Shown here in pieces: positions 47,215 to 58,532 of a DNA stretch of 64,000 nucleotides. Numbering within the stretch: the first letter of the stretch is position 1; each line of letters starts with the position of its first letter. Under the pieces are notes generated by a model. It was not told the DNA's origin. It searched no databases and saw only the letters and a program-made list of their open reading frames with translations. The DNA lies in NCBI GenBank assembly GCA_019635585.1, contig JAHBZE010000001.1:496001-560000 (forward strand), written 5' to 3'. Both the position numbers and the translations under genes were made by a program. Source of the stretch: Xanthobacteraceae bacterium (lineage in GTDB: Bacteria > Pseudomonadota > Alphaproteobacteria > Rhizobiales > Xanthobacteraceae).

Positions 47215-50200
47215 TCATTCGGCAGCGACGATCTTCTCCTTGTCGCCGCCGCGCTTGTTCTGCGGCACTTCCGGCTCTTTCTCGTTGATCGAGCGCGCAA
47301 TCCGCTGATCGTATTTGTCGAGATACATGTAGATCACGGGCGTTATGTAGAGCGTCAGCAACTGCGACAAGAGCAGGCCACCGACGACTGCGACGCCGAG
47401 CGGCTGGCGCAATTCCGCGCCCTCGCCCGCGCCAAGCGCGATCGGCAATGTGCCGAAGATAGCGGCCATGGTCGTCATCATGATTGGGCGGAAGCGCAGG
47501 AGCGCCGCCTCGCGGATCGATTCTTCCGCGCTCATGCCGTGACGCCTTCGGTCGATCGCGAAGTCGATCATCATGATCGCGTTCTTTTTCACGATGCCGA
47601 CAAGCAGCACGATGCCGATGATCGCAATCACCGACAGATCCATCCCGAACAGAATGAGGGTCAGCAGCGCGCCGATGCCGGCTGAAGGCAGGCCCGACAG
47701 AATTGTCAGCGGATGGATGAAGCTCTCGTAGAGAATGCCGAGCACGATATAAATAACGAGCACCGCTGCTAAAATCAGAAGCGGCTGGCTCGAGAGCGAA
47801 TCCCGGAACGCCTGCGCGGTGCCCTGGAAGCCGGTCGAGATGCTCGCGGGCAAGTTCGACTGACGCTCGATCTGTTGGATGGCTTCGACCGCCGACGACA
47901 GCGAAACGCCGGGCGCGAGGTTGAACGAAATCGTCACCGCGGGCTGCTGCTGCTGGTGTGCGATCTGCAACGGACCGACCGTGCGCCGCACGTTCGCGAT
48001 CGCGTCGAGCGGCACGAGCTGGCCGGTCGAGGCACGCAGATAGGTGCGCGACAGATCCGTCTCATCGCGCTGAAAGCGGCGCTGCACCTCGACGATCACC
48101 TGGAACTGGTTGTTCGCGGTATAAAGGGTCGCGACCTGCCGTGTGCCGTACTGGCTATAGAGCACGCTCCTGATCTGATCGTCGCCGATGCCGAGCGCCC
48201 TCGCCTTCTCGCGGTCGATGTCGATGGTCAGTTGCGGATTGGTGATCTGGAGATCGGAGTTCACGTCGCGCAGGATGGAAAGCTGCGCGATCTTCTCTTC
48301 CATCTGCGGCGCGATGGTGTAGAGCGTGTCAGTATCGGAACTTTGCAGCGTGTATTGGTAGAGCGCGCGGGAGACGAAGCCGCCGACGGAAATGTTCTGC
48401 ACCGGCTGGAAGTAAACGTTCACGCCCGGTATTTGCGCTACCGTCCGCCGCAGGCGCTGAAGAATTTCGTTCGCGCTCTGGGCCCGCTCATGCCGCGGCC
48501 GCAGCGAGATAAACAGACGCCCGGTATTCGTCGTACGGCTGATGCCGGTCGCACCCGCGGTCGAGACGACATAGGCGACATCTTTATCCTTGCGCACGAG
48601 AGCCGCGACCTGCTGCTGCCGTTCCGCCATCGCCTCGAACGACGTATCGGTCGCCGCTTCAATCGTTCCCGAAATAAAGCCGGTGTCTTCGATCGGGAAA
48701 AAGCCCTTCGGTACCCAGGCATAAAGTCCGATGACGATGAAGAGTGTCGCAAAGGTCACGATCAGCGTCGCGGGCCGATGGCGCAGCACGAAGTCGAGCG
48801 TATTCTGGTAAAGGTCGCGGGCGCCGTCGAACACGCGCTCGGAAATCTGCATGAAACGGCCGGGCTTCTTGTCGTGATCGACGGGCTTCAGCACGCGCGC
48901 GCAGAGCATCGGCGTCAGTGTCAGCGACACGAAGCCCGAGACGAGAATTGCGACCGAAATCGTCACCGCGAATTCGCGGAACACGCGGCCGACCACGCCG
49001 CCCATGAACAGAACCGGGATGAAGACGCAGACCAGCGAAACCGTCATCGAAACGATGGTGAAGCCGATTTCCCGCGCACCCGTGATTGCCGCCCTGAAGG
49101 GCGGCATCCCATTTTCGATGTATCGATAGATATTCTCGAGTACGACAATGGCGTCGTCGACGACGAAGCCCACGCACAATACGAGCGCAAGCAGCGTCAT
49201 GTTGTTGATCGAGAAGCCAAGCACGTACATCGCAGCAAAGGTGCCGACGATTGATAGCGGCAGCGCGAGCGCCGGAATGAGGGTCGCCCGTCCCGAACGC
49301 AAGAACAGGAAGATCACGAGCACAACCAGCACGACCGCCTCGAGCAGCGTACGCTGCACGGCGCTTACCGAATTGCGGATCGACACCGAGCGGTCCATCA
49401 GCACTTCGATGCCGATCGCGCCCGGAACGGAGGCGCGGAATTCCGGCAGGCGCTTCTTTACACCATCGACCACGTCGATCGTATTGGCGTCCGGCTGGCG
49501 ATAGATCGCAAGGTTGATCGAGCGCGTCTCGTTAAACCAGCCCGCGATGCGCTCATTTTCCACGCCGTTTTCGACAATCGCAATGTCGGAAAGTTTGATC
49601 GGCGCGCCGTTACGCCAGGCGACGATCAGATCCTTGTACTTCCCGGCGTCCGCCTGCTGCGTGCCCATGTCGAGCGTGAGGTTCTGCTTCGGTCCGGCGA
49701 TCACGCCGAGCGGCGTGTTCGAAGTCGCGGCGGCAATCGCGGCATTTACCTCGGACAGTGCGATGCCGCGCGCGGCGATCGCTTCCGGATTGATGCGGAT
49801 ACGCAGCGCATATTTCTGGCCGCCGAAGACGTTGACCTGCGCAACACCGGTGATTTGCGAAATCTGCTGGCCGATCACCGTCTCGGCATATTCGTTGACC
49901 ACCGAAAGCGGCAGCGTGTCGGAGGTAAAGCTCAGAAACAACACCGGCGCATCCGCCGGGTTCACCTTGCGGAAACTCGGCGGCACCGTCATTTCCACCG
50001 GCAGGTTGCGCTGCGCGACCGAGAGTGCCGACTGCACGTCGAGCGCCGCAGCGTCGATATCGCGATTCAGGTCGAATTGGATCGTGATTGAGGTCGAGCC
50101 GGTCGTGCTCGACGAAGTCATCGAGGTGATGCCGGCAATGGTGGCAAGCTGACGCTCGATCGGAGTCGCGACCGTCGCCGCCATGATTTCCGGGTTCGCG

Positions 50201-50358
50201 CCGGGAAGCGAGGCGGAAATATTGATCGTCGGGAAATCGACGCGCGGCAGCGCGGACACCGGCAACAGCCGGTAGCCGAACACGCCGGCCATGATGATCG
50301 ACACCATGAGAAGTGTCGTCAGCACCGGCCGGCGAATGCATAGCTCGAAGAAGTTCAT
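47215..50358 (-). CDS. RND efflux permease, AcrB/MdtB family
   Basis: A 1047-residue inner-membrane RND pump subunit. The start is FELCIRRPVLTTLLMVSIIMAGVFGYRLLPVSALPRVDFP. RND motifs include GANPEIMAATVATPIE, FVVDDAIVVLENIYRYIE with the proton-relay Asp pair, and the C-terminal VGIVKKNAIMMIDFA. Length and layout are those of the HAE1 drug-efflux group, closest to MdtB/MdtC. It is encoded two bases after its adaptor; no outer-membrane channel is in the operon, so a TolC from elsewhere is needed. It converges directly with the SAF-domain gene. Confidence 0.95.
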   Translation of the reverse strand: MNFFELCIRRPVLTTLLMVSIIMAGVFGYRLLPVSALPRVDFPTINISASLPGANPEIMAATVATPIERQLATIAGITSMTSSSTTGSTSITIQFDLNRDIDAAALDVQSALSVAQRNLPVEMTVPPSFRKVNPADAPVLFLSFTSDTLPLSVVNEYAETVIGQQISQITGVAQVNVFGGQKYALRIRINPEAIAARGIALSEVNAAIAAATSNTPLGVIAGPKQNLTLDMGTQQADAGKYKDLIVAWRNGAPIKLSDIAIVENGVENERIAGWFNETRSINLAIYRQPDANTIDVVDGVKKRLPEFRASVPGAIGIEVLMDRSVSIRNSVSAVQRTLLEAVVLVVLVIFLFLRSGRATLIPALALPLSIVGTFAAMYVLGFSINNMTLLALVLCVGFVVDDAIVVLENIYRYIENGMPPFRAAITGAREIGFTIVSMTVSLVCVFIPVLFMGGVVGRVFREFAVTISVAILVSGFVSLTLTPMLCARVLKPVDHDKKPGRFMQISERVFDGARDLYQNTLDFVLRHRPATLIVTFATLFIVIGLYAWVPKGFFPIEDTGFISGTIEAATDTSFEAMAERQQQVAALVRKDKDVAYVVSTAGATGISRTTNTGRLFISLRPRHERAQSANEILQRLRRTVAQIPGVNVYFQPVQNISVGGFVSRALYQYTLQSSDTDTLYTIAPQMEEKIAQLSILRDVNSDLQITNPQLTIDIDREKARALGIGDDQIRSVLYSQYGTRQVATLYTANNQFQVIVEVQRRFQRDETDLSRTYLRASTGQLVPLDAIANVRRTVGPLQIAHQQQQPAVTISFNLAPGVSLSSAVEAIQQIERQSNLPASISTGFQGTAQAFRDSLSSQPLLILAAVLVIYIVLGILYESFIHPLTILSGLPSAGIGALLTLILFGMDLSVIAIIGIVLLVGIVKKNAIMMIDFAIDRRRHGMSAEESIREAALLRFRPIMMTTMAAIFGTLPIALGAGEGAELRQPLGVAVVGGLLLSQLLTLYITPVIYMYLDKYDQRIARSINEKEPEVPQNKRGGDKEKIVAAE

Positions 50359-50360
50359 CG

Positions 50361-51512
50361 TTACGAGCCCGCCTGACGGGTCTTGATCTCTACGCGGTTG
50401 CCGTCACGCAGAGAAAGCTGGCCGTCGGTGACCACGGTTTCGTCGCCGTTCAATCCTTCCGAAAGCACCGCCTCGCCATCGGCCGTGCGCAAGACCTTCA
50501 CCGCTTTGACGCGAGCGACGTTGTTCTCGACGACAAAGACGAAATTGCCTTTCTGGCCGTTCTGCACGGCTTCGGCAGGAACGGTTACAAGGTCAGGATC
50601 GGTTCGCAGCGTCACGCGTACCGAAGCGAGCGTGCCGGGCCAGAGTTTTTCGTCGGCGTTCTGAAAGATCGCGCGAACGAGAATCGTGCCCGTCTGCGGA
50701 TCGACCGTATTCTCGATGAATGCGACCTTGCCGCCGCTCAAGCTAAATTCGTTCTGAAAGGCGATCTCGACCGTCGCCTTGTCACCTGCCGCGCGCAACT
50801 CGGGGATGTAGCGCTCGGCGACACCGAACGCGACATAGATCGGCGCAAGCTGGTTGATGGTCGCAAGCGGGGTGCCGGAATCCGCGGAACGGACGATAGA
50901 ACCCTGCCGCACATTCGCGATGCCAATGCGGCCGGTGATCGGCGCTTTCACATCATAATAGCTGCGCATCACGCGAAGATTTTGCAGGTTCGCTTCGTCC
51001 TGCGCCACGGTCGCTTTCAAAACTTCTACGTTGGTTTTCGCGTCGGCTTCCTGAACCTGCGAAAGCGTTCCCTTTGCAGCAAGACCGGCAATACGATCAC
51101 GGTCGCGCTCGGCTTTTTCGAGTTGCGCCTTGTCGCGCGCAAGCGTCGCTTCGGCCTGCATGATCTGGGCGTCAATGGAACGGCTATCGAGCGTAAAAAG
51201 CAGATCGCCTTCGTTGACTTTCGCGCCGTCCTCGAAATGAACCTTGAGGACCTGGCTGTCGACGCGCGAGCGGATCGAAACTGTCATCAACGGCTGCACG
51301 GTGCCGAGCGACTCCACGCGATAAGGCACATCCTTCTTTTGCGCCTTGCCGACCAGAACGGAAATCGCGGCGGGGCCTTTCTTCTTTTGCTGCGCGCTTT
51401 GCTCGCCGGAGCGGCCGAAGGTCCACCACAAGCCGGCGGCGACGAGCGCCACGCAGGCCGCAATCATCAGGTAGCCCGAGCGATTGAATTCAAGCTTTTT
51501 AGCCATTGGCAT
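50361..51512 (-). CDS. RND efflux periplasmic adaptor
   Basis: A 383-residue membrane-fusion protein. An N-terminal signal or anchor (residues about 13-31) is followed by the lipoyl half SIRSRVDSQVLKVHFEDGAKVNEGDLLFTLD, a coiled-coil hairpin rich in Ala, Lys and Glu (residues about 105-165), the second lipoyl half with YDVKAPITGRIGIANVRQGSIV, and a beta-barrel domain. Two adjacent ATG codons (51512 and 51506) are possible starts. It links the RND permease encoded next to an outer-membrane channel. Confidence 0.94.
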   Translation of the reverse strand: MPMAKKLEFNRSGYLMIAACVALVAAGLWWTFGRSGEQSAQQKKKGPAAISVLVGKAQKKDVPYRVESLGTVQPLMTVSIRSRVDSQVLKVHFEDGAKVNEGDLLFTLDSRSIDAQIMQAEATLARDKAQLEKAERDRDRIAGLAAKGTLSQVQEADAKTNVEVLKATVAQDEANLQNLRVMRSYYDVKAPITGRIGIANVRQGSIVRSADSGTPLATINQLAPIYVAFGVAERYIPELRAAGDKATVEIAFQNEFSLSGGKVAFIENTVDPQTGTILVRAIFQNADEKLWPGTLASVRVTLRTDPDLVTVPAEAVQNGQKGNFVFVVENNVARVKAVKVLRTADGEAVLSEGLNGDETVVTDGQLSLRDGNRVEIKTRQAGS

Positions 51513-51691
51513 TCCGGCAGTTTCGAATCCGCTACCGGTCAGCCAACCGGGCGGCTCATTTCTATCATTCTAAAAGATTTAGCGGGATTAACTTGCAGTA
51601 ATTGTTACCGGTGGCTGCGCGCGAAGCATGCCAGAAACGCGTGCTAAATCAAGGACCTGCGGGAGGAGAGGAACCGGCGGGAGCGCAATTT

Positions 51692-52315
51692 TCATCCACC
51701 AAGCCCGCCCGCCTGTTCGATAAACCCGGCGATCCGCTCGACACCCTGCCCCGCCTTGAGGTTTGCGAATACAAAAGGCCGCTCGCCGCGCATGCGCTTG
51801 GAGTCGCGGTCCATGACGTCGAGCGAGGCGCCAACCAGCGGCGCGAGATCGATCTTGTTGATGACAAGAAGATCCGAGCGGGTGATGCCGGGGCCGCCCT
51901 TGCGCGGAATTTTTTCGCCCGCCGAAACGTCGATGACATAAATCGTCAGATCGGCGAGTTCCGGAGAAAAAGTCGCGGCGAGATTGTCGCCACCGGATTC
52001 GACCAGCACCAAATCGAGGTCCGGAAACTTGCCGCGCATCTCCGAGATCGCGCGCAGATTGATCGAGGCGTCCTCGCGGATCGCAGTGTGCGGACAACCG
52101 CCGGTCTCGACACCCATGATGCGCTCGGCAGGAATGACGCCGGTGCGTGTCAGAATTTCCGCATCCTCTTTCGTGTAAATATCGTTCGTGATCGCGCAGA
52201 GATCGTAGCGGTCGCGGAACGTCTTGCAGAGCTGTTCCATCAACATGGTTTTACCGGAGCCGACCGGTCCGCCGATACCGACGCGAAGCGGGCCGCTTCT
52301 TTCAATCTTGCTCAT
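51692..52315 (-). CDS. ureG: Urease accessory GTPase UreG
   Basis: A 207-residue GTPase that drives nickel insertion into urease. The P-loop [15 protein letters not shown] is near residue 13. The nickel-related CPH motif is in [17 protein letters not shown] near residue 72, with [17 protein letters not shown] and [13 protein letters not shown] behind it. Length matches the family. It is the last gene of the urt-ure operon, overlapping the ureF stop by four bases. Confidence 0.98.
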   Translation of the reverse strand: MSKIERSGPLRVGIGGPVGSGKTMLMEQLCKTFRDRYDLCAITNDIYTKEDAEILTRTGVIPAERIMGVETGGCPHTAIREDASINLRAISEMRGKFPDLDLVLVESGGDNLAATFSPELADLTIYVIDVSAGEKIPRKGGPGITRSDLLVINKIDLAPLVGASLDVMDRDSKRMRGERPFVFANLKAGQGVERIAGFIEQAGGLGG

Positions 52316-53019
52316 GACCGGAACAGCCTCGTGTATTGTGTCTCGTGTTTCATGCTCGCGATGTCGGAGCGGATCGCGGCACCACCCACCTCATCGAGGA
52401 TCGATTTCTCCGCGCGCGCGGCAATCTCGCGAACACGCGGCGTCAATGCCGCGACAATTTTGGTGCCGTCGGTCTGGCCGAGCGGAATGAGCCGAACGGC
52501 CGCGGAAACGAAGTTCGAGACGACTGCGAGCAGAAAAGATTCGAGCGTCGCGCGCAGCGGGATTTCATGCGCGCCCGACGCGAGGCCGACGGCGACCGGA
52601 TAGGCGACTTCGCGGCCGATCGCGTTCGCAGCTTTCTCCAGAATTTTGTTTGGCCACGCAGCGAGCACCGTATTCATGAATGCCTCGCCCTGCGCCGTGG
52701 TTTCCAACTTGCGTTCGCGCGATGGTGCAAGCGCGGCCGCGAAGTCGGAAATCTCGCGGAGCGATTCATATTCTTTTGCACCTACGGCGCGATGGGCGGC
52801 AGCGAGCAAGACGGCGTCCGACCACGGCCCGCCGCACTCAATCAGATCGGCGATCCACCTTTCCGTCGAGCGCGCGTCGGTTACGTCGCCAGCCTCAAAC
52901 GCCCATTCGATGCCGTGGCTGTATGCAAACGAACCGACCGGGAACGCAGGCGATAGCCATGCGAGCAGCGGCAGCGAACCGTTTTCGTTCACGGATTTCG
53001 CTTTAGCGTTTGTGGGCAT
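52312..53019 (-). CDS. ureF: Urease accessory protein UreF
   Basis: A 235-residue helical chaperone that with UreD and UreG forms the urease activation complex. The start ATG 53019 ([14 protein letters not shown]) fits the family, which begins with [27 protein letters not shown]. The open frame above it is only the His-tail DNA of ureE read in another phase. [17 protein letters not shown] is the conserved C-terminus. The gene starts 17 bases inside the end of ureE and overlaps ureG at its own end. Confidence 0.96.
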   Translation of the reverse strand: MPTNAKAKSVNENGSLPLLAWLSPAFPVGSFAYSHGIEWAFEAGDVTDARSTERWIADLIECGGPWSDAVLLAAAHRAVGAKEYESLREISDFAAALAPSRERKLETTAQGEAFMNTVLAAWPNKILEKAANAIGREVAYPVAVGLASGAHEIPLRATLESFLLAVVSNFVSAAVRLIPLGQTDGTKIVAALTPRVREIAARAEKSILDEVGGAAIRSDIASMKHETQYTRLFRS

Positions 53020-53584
53020 GGCCGTGGTCATGCGCATGGTCGTGGCCGCAACCGCAATTCGGCCCGTGCTCATGATCTTGATGATGCGCGTGATCGTGGC
53101 CGTGGTGGTGATCGTGTGCGCGATCGTGATGGCCGTGGGCATGAGCGGTTTCTTCCGCATAGGCTCCGCCCTCGGGATCGAACGGCGCGTCGATGCGCGA
53201 AACCTTGGCGCCCAGCTTCACCATCAATTCTTCCAGCACATGATCGCGGCCAATGCGGATGCGGTCGGGGAGAATCTGCGCAGGCACATGGCGATTGCCG
53301 AGATGCCAGGCGATACGCGCAAGATGATGCGGATCGCTCGCGGTGATTTCCGCGATCGGCTCGGAAGCAGCGATCACGCGCACCACGCGGCCGTCCTGCA
53401 ATTTCAGCCCGTCGCCGTCATGAAGCAAAGACGCTTCGGCGAGATCGAGCAGAAATACGGTGTCACGATTGCCGCGCATGGCGATACGGCGGCGGTGACG
53501 GCCGTCATGCGGAAGCTCGATGGCATCGGCTTCGGCCGACCTATTCCATTGACCGGCGGGAAGCACTTCGGTGGCGCGGATCAT
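53003..53584 (-). CDS. ureE: Urease accessory metallochaperone UreE
   Basis: A 193-residue nickel chaperone. The N-terminal peptide-binding domain (residues 1-75) and the metal domain with HLGNRHVPAQI near residue 93 are followed by a long histidine-rich tail. The last 46 residues contain about 20 His and a CGC pair, mostly in HD, HAH and HH repeats, giving high-capacity nickel storage. The conserved metal-site His is in HLGNRH. It starts 35 bases after the ureC stop and overlaps ureF. Confidence 0.96.
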   Translation of the reverse strand: MIRATEVLPAGQWNRSAEADAIELPHDGRHRRRIAMRGNRDTVFLLDLAEASLLHDGDGLKLQDGRVVRVIAASEPIAEITASDPHHLARIAWHLGNRHVPAQILPDRIRIGRDHVLEELMVKLGAKVSRIDAPFDPEGGAYAEETAHAHGHHDRAHDHHHGHDHAHHQDHEHGPNCGCGHDHAHDHGHAHKR

Positions 53585-53619
53585 TACCCTACTCGCTACT
53601 TATCTGCCGCGGTTATACA

Positions 53620-55326
<1,707 letters not shown>

Positions 55327-55342
55327 GGTGCGGCTCTCATGT

Positions 55343-55531
55343 TCAGCTCTCGCTGGTTTGCGGCAGCAGTTTCATATGCTTGCGCAGCACGACGCGGCCG
55401 TCGTCCTGCAGCGTGAAATCGATTTCGTCGCCGGCATCCAGATCCCAGAGACGGCGAAGCACGACCGGCAGCGTGACCTGCCCCTTCGAGGTGAGCGTCG
55501 CGCGCGCGCGATAATTCAGTTTGTGCGGCAT
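55343..55531 (-). CDS. AbrB/MazE-type DNA-binding protein
   Basis: A 62-residue swapped-hairpin protein: [29 protein letters not shown] is the classic AbrB/MazE/SpoVT signature. These proteins bind DNA as dimers, often as antitoxins, but no toxin gene follows. It is encoded inside the urease operon between ureAB and ureC with short gaps, so it should be expressed with urease. Whether it regulates the operon is unknown. Confidence 0.85.
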   Translation of the reverse strand: MPHKLNYRARATLTSKGQVTLPVVLRRLWDLDAGDEIDFTLQDDGRVVLRKHMKLLPQTSES

Positions 55532-55600
55532 GGTCCGGCATCCTTCTTCCTGTAAGGAGAAAGTAAGGAGCCTGCGCGCTTATGGTTAACGGAAGCTTAA

Positions 55601-56245
55601 TCACAGCTTCCCCATCACATCCTGCCGGAAGCCATAGACCTCGCGCTTGCCCGCCATCGCAACCAGCGTCACTTCGCGGCTCTGCCCCGGCTCGAAGCGC
55701 ACGGCGGTGCCCGACGCAATCGCGAGACGCATGCCCTTCGTCTTCTCGCGATCGAATTTGAGCGCCGGGTTCGTTTCGAAGAAATGATAGTGCGAGCCGA
55801 CCTGAATCGGACGGTCGCCGGTGTTTGCGACCTTGATCTTCAGGGTCGCGCGGCCGGAATTGAGTTCGATGTCGCCCTTGGCGGTGATGATCTCGCCGGG
55901 CACCGGCTTCTGCTTTTTCTTGTCTTTCTTCTTTGCCGCCGCCGCGCGGATCGGGTTGTGCACGGTGACGAGCTTGGTGCCGTCGGGAAAGGTCGCTTCG
56001 ACCTGTACGTCATGGATCATCTCGGCGACACCATCCATGACCTGGCTCGCCTTCAGCACCTTCGCGCCGTCGCGCATCAATTGCGCGACCGTCCTGCCGT
56101 CACGCGCGCCTTCGACCACGAAGTCGGTGATGAGCGCGATCGCCTCCGGATGATTGAGCTTCACGCCGCGCTTCAAGCGCTTCCTCGCGACTTCGGCCGC
56201 CATGGCGACGAGGAGCTTGTCTTTTTCTCTTGGCGTCAGGTTCAT
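55601..56245 (-). CDS. ureAB: Fused urease subunit gamma/beta
   Basis: A 214-residue fusion. Residues 1-100 are the gamma subunit ([21 protein letters not shown] to [19 protein letters not shown]), and residues from about 114 are the beta subunit ([48 protein letters not shown]). The joint (residues 101-113) is a Lys-rich linker, [13 protein letters not shown]. Fused UreAB is known from several alphaproteobacteria and Helicobacter. It starts 12 bases after the ureD stop. Confidence 0.96.
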   Translation of the reverse strand: MNLTPREKDKLLVAMAAEVARKRLKRGVKLNHPEAIALITDFVVEGARDGRTVAQLMRDGAKVLKASQVMDGVAEMIHDVQVEATFPDGTKLVTVHNPIRAAAAKKKDKKKQKPVPGEIITAKGDIELNSGRATLKIKVANTGDRPIQVGSHYHFFETNPALKFDREKTKGMRLAIASGTAVRFEPGQSREVTLVAMAGKREVYGFRQDVMGKL

Positions 56246-56257
56246 GCTTGCCTCGAA

Positions 56258-57106
56258 TTATAAAGAATACGCGCGCGGCGGCGGGGTACCGGCCGCCTCA
56301 AGCGCGGAAAGAACTGCGGCACGGAGCGAAATCGAATCTTCCGCCAGAATGCGCGCGACCAGCATGCCTTCGAAGGCGCTTGCACCCGCTTCGATGCTCT
56401 CGCCGACCAGCGCATCGCGCACCGCATCGAGTTTAGCGGCCGCGTCACGCGATACACAGATCATGGTCGCCATTGCGATCTTGCCGTTCATGGCCGCGCG
56501 GCGGCCAAGAGTTGTCTTAATGTCGCCCTCGAGCGTGAGCGCATCGGCAAAGATCAGCTTGCCGTCGCGGCGCACCTTCCAGCGGTCGCGCAGCAGCCCG
56601 CGCTCGACCTTCTCGCCCATGGCGTCGCGGCCGAATACGACCGCTTCGCAAATGCTGAGCGATCCTTGGGACGAAACATCGGCCTCGATCTCGCGCTCGA
56701 CGCGCGCGCGGTCGAATAAAATCGTTTCCTGCGGCAGCCAGAATAGTTCCGAACCAGTCTCCGCCTTCAAGGAAACCGAAATGCGCGAAGTCAGCCCGTT
56801 CGAGCGGTAGATTTTTTCCGCGGCCTGACTGGTAATGCTGAGCGAAGCGTCTTCGCGCGTCTCGACATGAAACGCGAGTTTATCGCCTCCGACGATGCCG
56901 CCCGCGGTATTGATGAGGATTGCTTCCAGCCGCTCGTCGCGAATGCGTGGAAAGCGCACGCGCAACGGGCCGCTCTCGGCAATGTCTTCCGCGGCACTTC
57001 CCGAATCCGTATGCGCGACGACGAGCTTGAGCACGCCGCTTGCGCGGATCGAGGCAGGCAGCGTCGCAGGACTTGCTACCTCAGAGGGAAAGACGTTGAC
57101 GGACAT
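56258..57106 (-). CDS. ureD: Urease accessory protein UreD
   Basis: A 282-residue urease-activation scaffold protein. Family segments are INTAGGIVGGDKLAFHVETREDASL near residue 66, TSQAAEKIYRS, ELFWLPQETILFDRARVER and RDRWKVRRDGKLIFADAL. It receives nickel delivered by UreE/UreG and binds apo-urease. Its start overlaps the end of urtE by 26 bases, which ties transport and urease genes into one transcript. Confidence 0.96.
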   Translation of the reverse strand: MSVNVFPSEVASPATLPASIRASGVLKLVVAHTDSGSAAEDIAESGPLRVRFPRIRDERLEAILINTAGGIVGGDKLAFHVETREDASLSITSQAAEKIYRSNGLTSRISVSLKAETGSELFWLPQETILFDRARVEREIEADVSSQGSLSICEAVVFGRDAMGEKVERGLLRDRWKVRRDGKLIFADALTLEGDIKTTLGRRAAMNGKIAMATMICVSRDAAAKLDAVRDALVGESIEAGASAFEGMLVARILAEDSISLRAAVLSALEAAGTPPPRAYSL

Positions 57107-57776
57107 CGGTCGACTGCATCATCGCGCGATCGCCGGAAAGAATGAATTGGCCGCGCTCCATGACTGCGAAAGTGTCCGCAAGTTCGGCGGCAAAGTCAAA
57201 ATATTGTTCCACGAGCAGGATCGCGATGTCGCCCCGGTCGCGCAGATATTTGATGGCGTTGCCGATGTCCTTGATGATCGAGGGCTGAATGCCTTCGGTC
57301 GGCTCGTCGAACACGATCAGCTTCGGGCGCATTACGAGCGCGCGGCCGATTGCGAGCTGCTGCTGCTGGCCGCCGGAAAGGTCGCCGCCACGGCGGCGGG
57401 TCATGGTCTTCAAAACCGGAAACAGCGAATAGACGTCTTCCGGAATGAAGCGGTTGGAGCGCTTCAGTGGCGCGAAACCGGTTTGCAGATTTTCCTCGAC
57501 GGTGAGCAACGGGAAGATTTCGCGGCCCTGCGGCACGAACGCGATGCCCATGCGCGCGCGGTCGGCGGGCGCGGTGCCGCTGATGTCGTTCCCGTCGAAG
57601 GTAATACTGCCGTTCGCGATCGGATGCTGGCCGACGATGGCACGCAGAAGCGAGGTCTTGCCGACGCCGTTGCGGCCGAGCACGCAGGCGACCTTGCCCG
57701 GCTCGACTTTCAGCGAGACGCCGCGCAGCGCCTGCGCAGCGCCGTAATAAAGATCGATGCCATTGACTTCGAGCAT
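57081..57776 (-). CDS. urtE: Urea ABC transporter ATP-binding protein UrtE
   Basis: A 231-residue ABC ATPase of the LivF type. Walker A GRNGVGKTS is near residue 34, the signature DLSGGQQQQLAIGRAL near 133, and Walker B LIVFDEPTEGIQPSI near 153. The Q-loop contains FVPQGREIFPLLTVEENL. Together with UrtD it powers urea import through UrtB and UrtC. It follows urtD after three bases. Confidence 0.96.
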   Translation of the reverse strand: MLEVNGIDLYYGAAQALRGVSLKVEPGKVACVLGRNGVGKTSLLRAIVGQHPIANGSITFDGNDISGTAPADRARMGIAFVPQGREIFPLLTVEENLQTGFAPLKRSNRFIPEDVYSLFPVLKTMTRRRGGDLSGGQQQQLAIGRALVMRPKLIVFDEPTEGIQPSIIKDIGNAIKYLRDRGDIAILLVEQYFDFAAELADTFAVMERGQFILSGDRAMMQSTDVRQRLSL

Positions 57777-57779
57777 CCG

Positions 57780-58529
57780 TCAGCGCCCCAGATACACTTC
57801 GATGACACGATCGTTCGCCGAAACCTGATCGATGTCGCCTTCGGCGAGCACCGAACCTTCATGCAGGCAGGTCACGCGCACGCCAAGCTCGCGCACGAAT
57901 ACCATGTCGTGCTCCACCACCACGACCGAGCGTTCCTTGTTGATTTCTTTCAGCAACTCCGCAGTCTGGTGCGTCTCGGCGTCGGTCATGCCGGCGGCAG
58001 GTTCGTCGACGAGCAGCAGTTTCGGCTCCTGCGCAAGCAGCATCCCGATCTCGAGCCATTGCTTCTGGCCGTGCGAAAGACCGCCCGCCAGACGATTGCG
58101 GTGATCGCCAAGGCGCGTGATGCCGAGGAGTTCCTCGATGCGCCTGGTTTCGCCCGCACTTTCCTTCCAGAACAGGTTCGAACCGGGGCCGCGCGGGCCG
58201 GCGAGCGCAAGTACAAGGTTGTCGTAAACCGTGTGATGCTCGAACACGGTCGGCTTCTGGAATTTACGGCCGATGCCGAGGGTGGCGATGCTCGCTTCAT
58301 CGAGCGTGGTGAGATCGACCTGCCCCTGCTCGAACAAGACGTCGCCTGAATCGGGCCGGGTCTTGCCGGTGATGACATCCATCATCGTGGTCTTGCCGGC
58401 ACCGTTCGGCCCGATGATCGCGCGCATCTCGCCGGGCTCGATAACGAGCGAGAGTTCGTTGAGCGCCTTGAAACCGTCGAACGCGACCGAAACGCCGTCG
58501 AGATAAAGAAGTGCGGAAGTGGTTTTCAT
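57780..58529 (-). CDS. urtD: Urea ABC transporter ATP-binding protein UrtD
   Basis: A 249-residue ABC ATPase of the LivG type. Walker A IGPNGAGKTTMMDVITG is near residue 37, the signature is in GGLSHGQKQWLEIGMLLAQ near 150 and Walker B LLLVDEPAAGMTDAE near 171. The LivG-like RKFQKPTVFEHHTVYDNL precedes the helical part. It sits between urtC and urtE with gaps of three bases on both sides. Confidence 0.96.
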   Translation of the reverse strand: MKTTSALLYLDGVSVAFDGFKALNELSLVIEPGEMRAIIGPNGAGKTTMMDVITGKTRPDSGDVLFEQGQVDLTTLDEASIATLGIGRKFQKPTVFEHHTVYDNLVLALAGPRGPGSNLFWKESAGETRRIEELLGITRLGDHRNRLAGGLSHGQKQWLEIGMLLAQEPKLLLVDEPAAGMTDAETHQTAELLKEINKERSVVVVEHDMVFVRELGVRVTCLHEGSVLAEGDIDQVSANDRVIEVYLGR

Positions 58530-58532
58530 GCG

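Noticed and set aside
51555-51590. Irr/Fur-like half-site (TTTTAGAATGATAGAAAT on the minus strand) upstream of the RND adaptor gene.
   Set aside because: Only one half fits the TTTAGAA-N-TTCTAAA consensus; the second half does not form the inverted repeat.
53020-53160. Extension of ureF upstream with a Thr/Ile-rich N-terminus.
   Set aside because: This is the ureE histidine-tail DNA read out of frame; UreF homology begins after MPTNAKAK.
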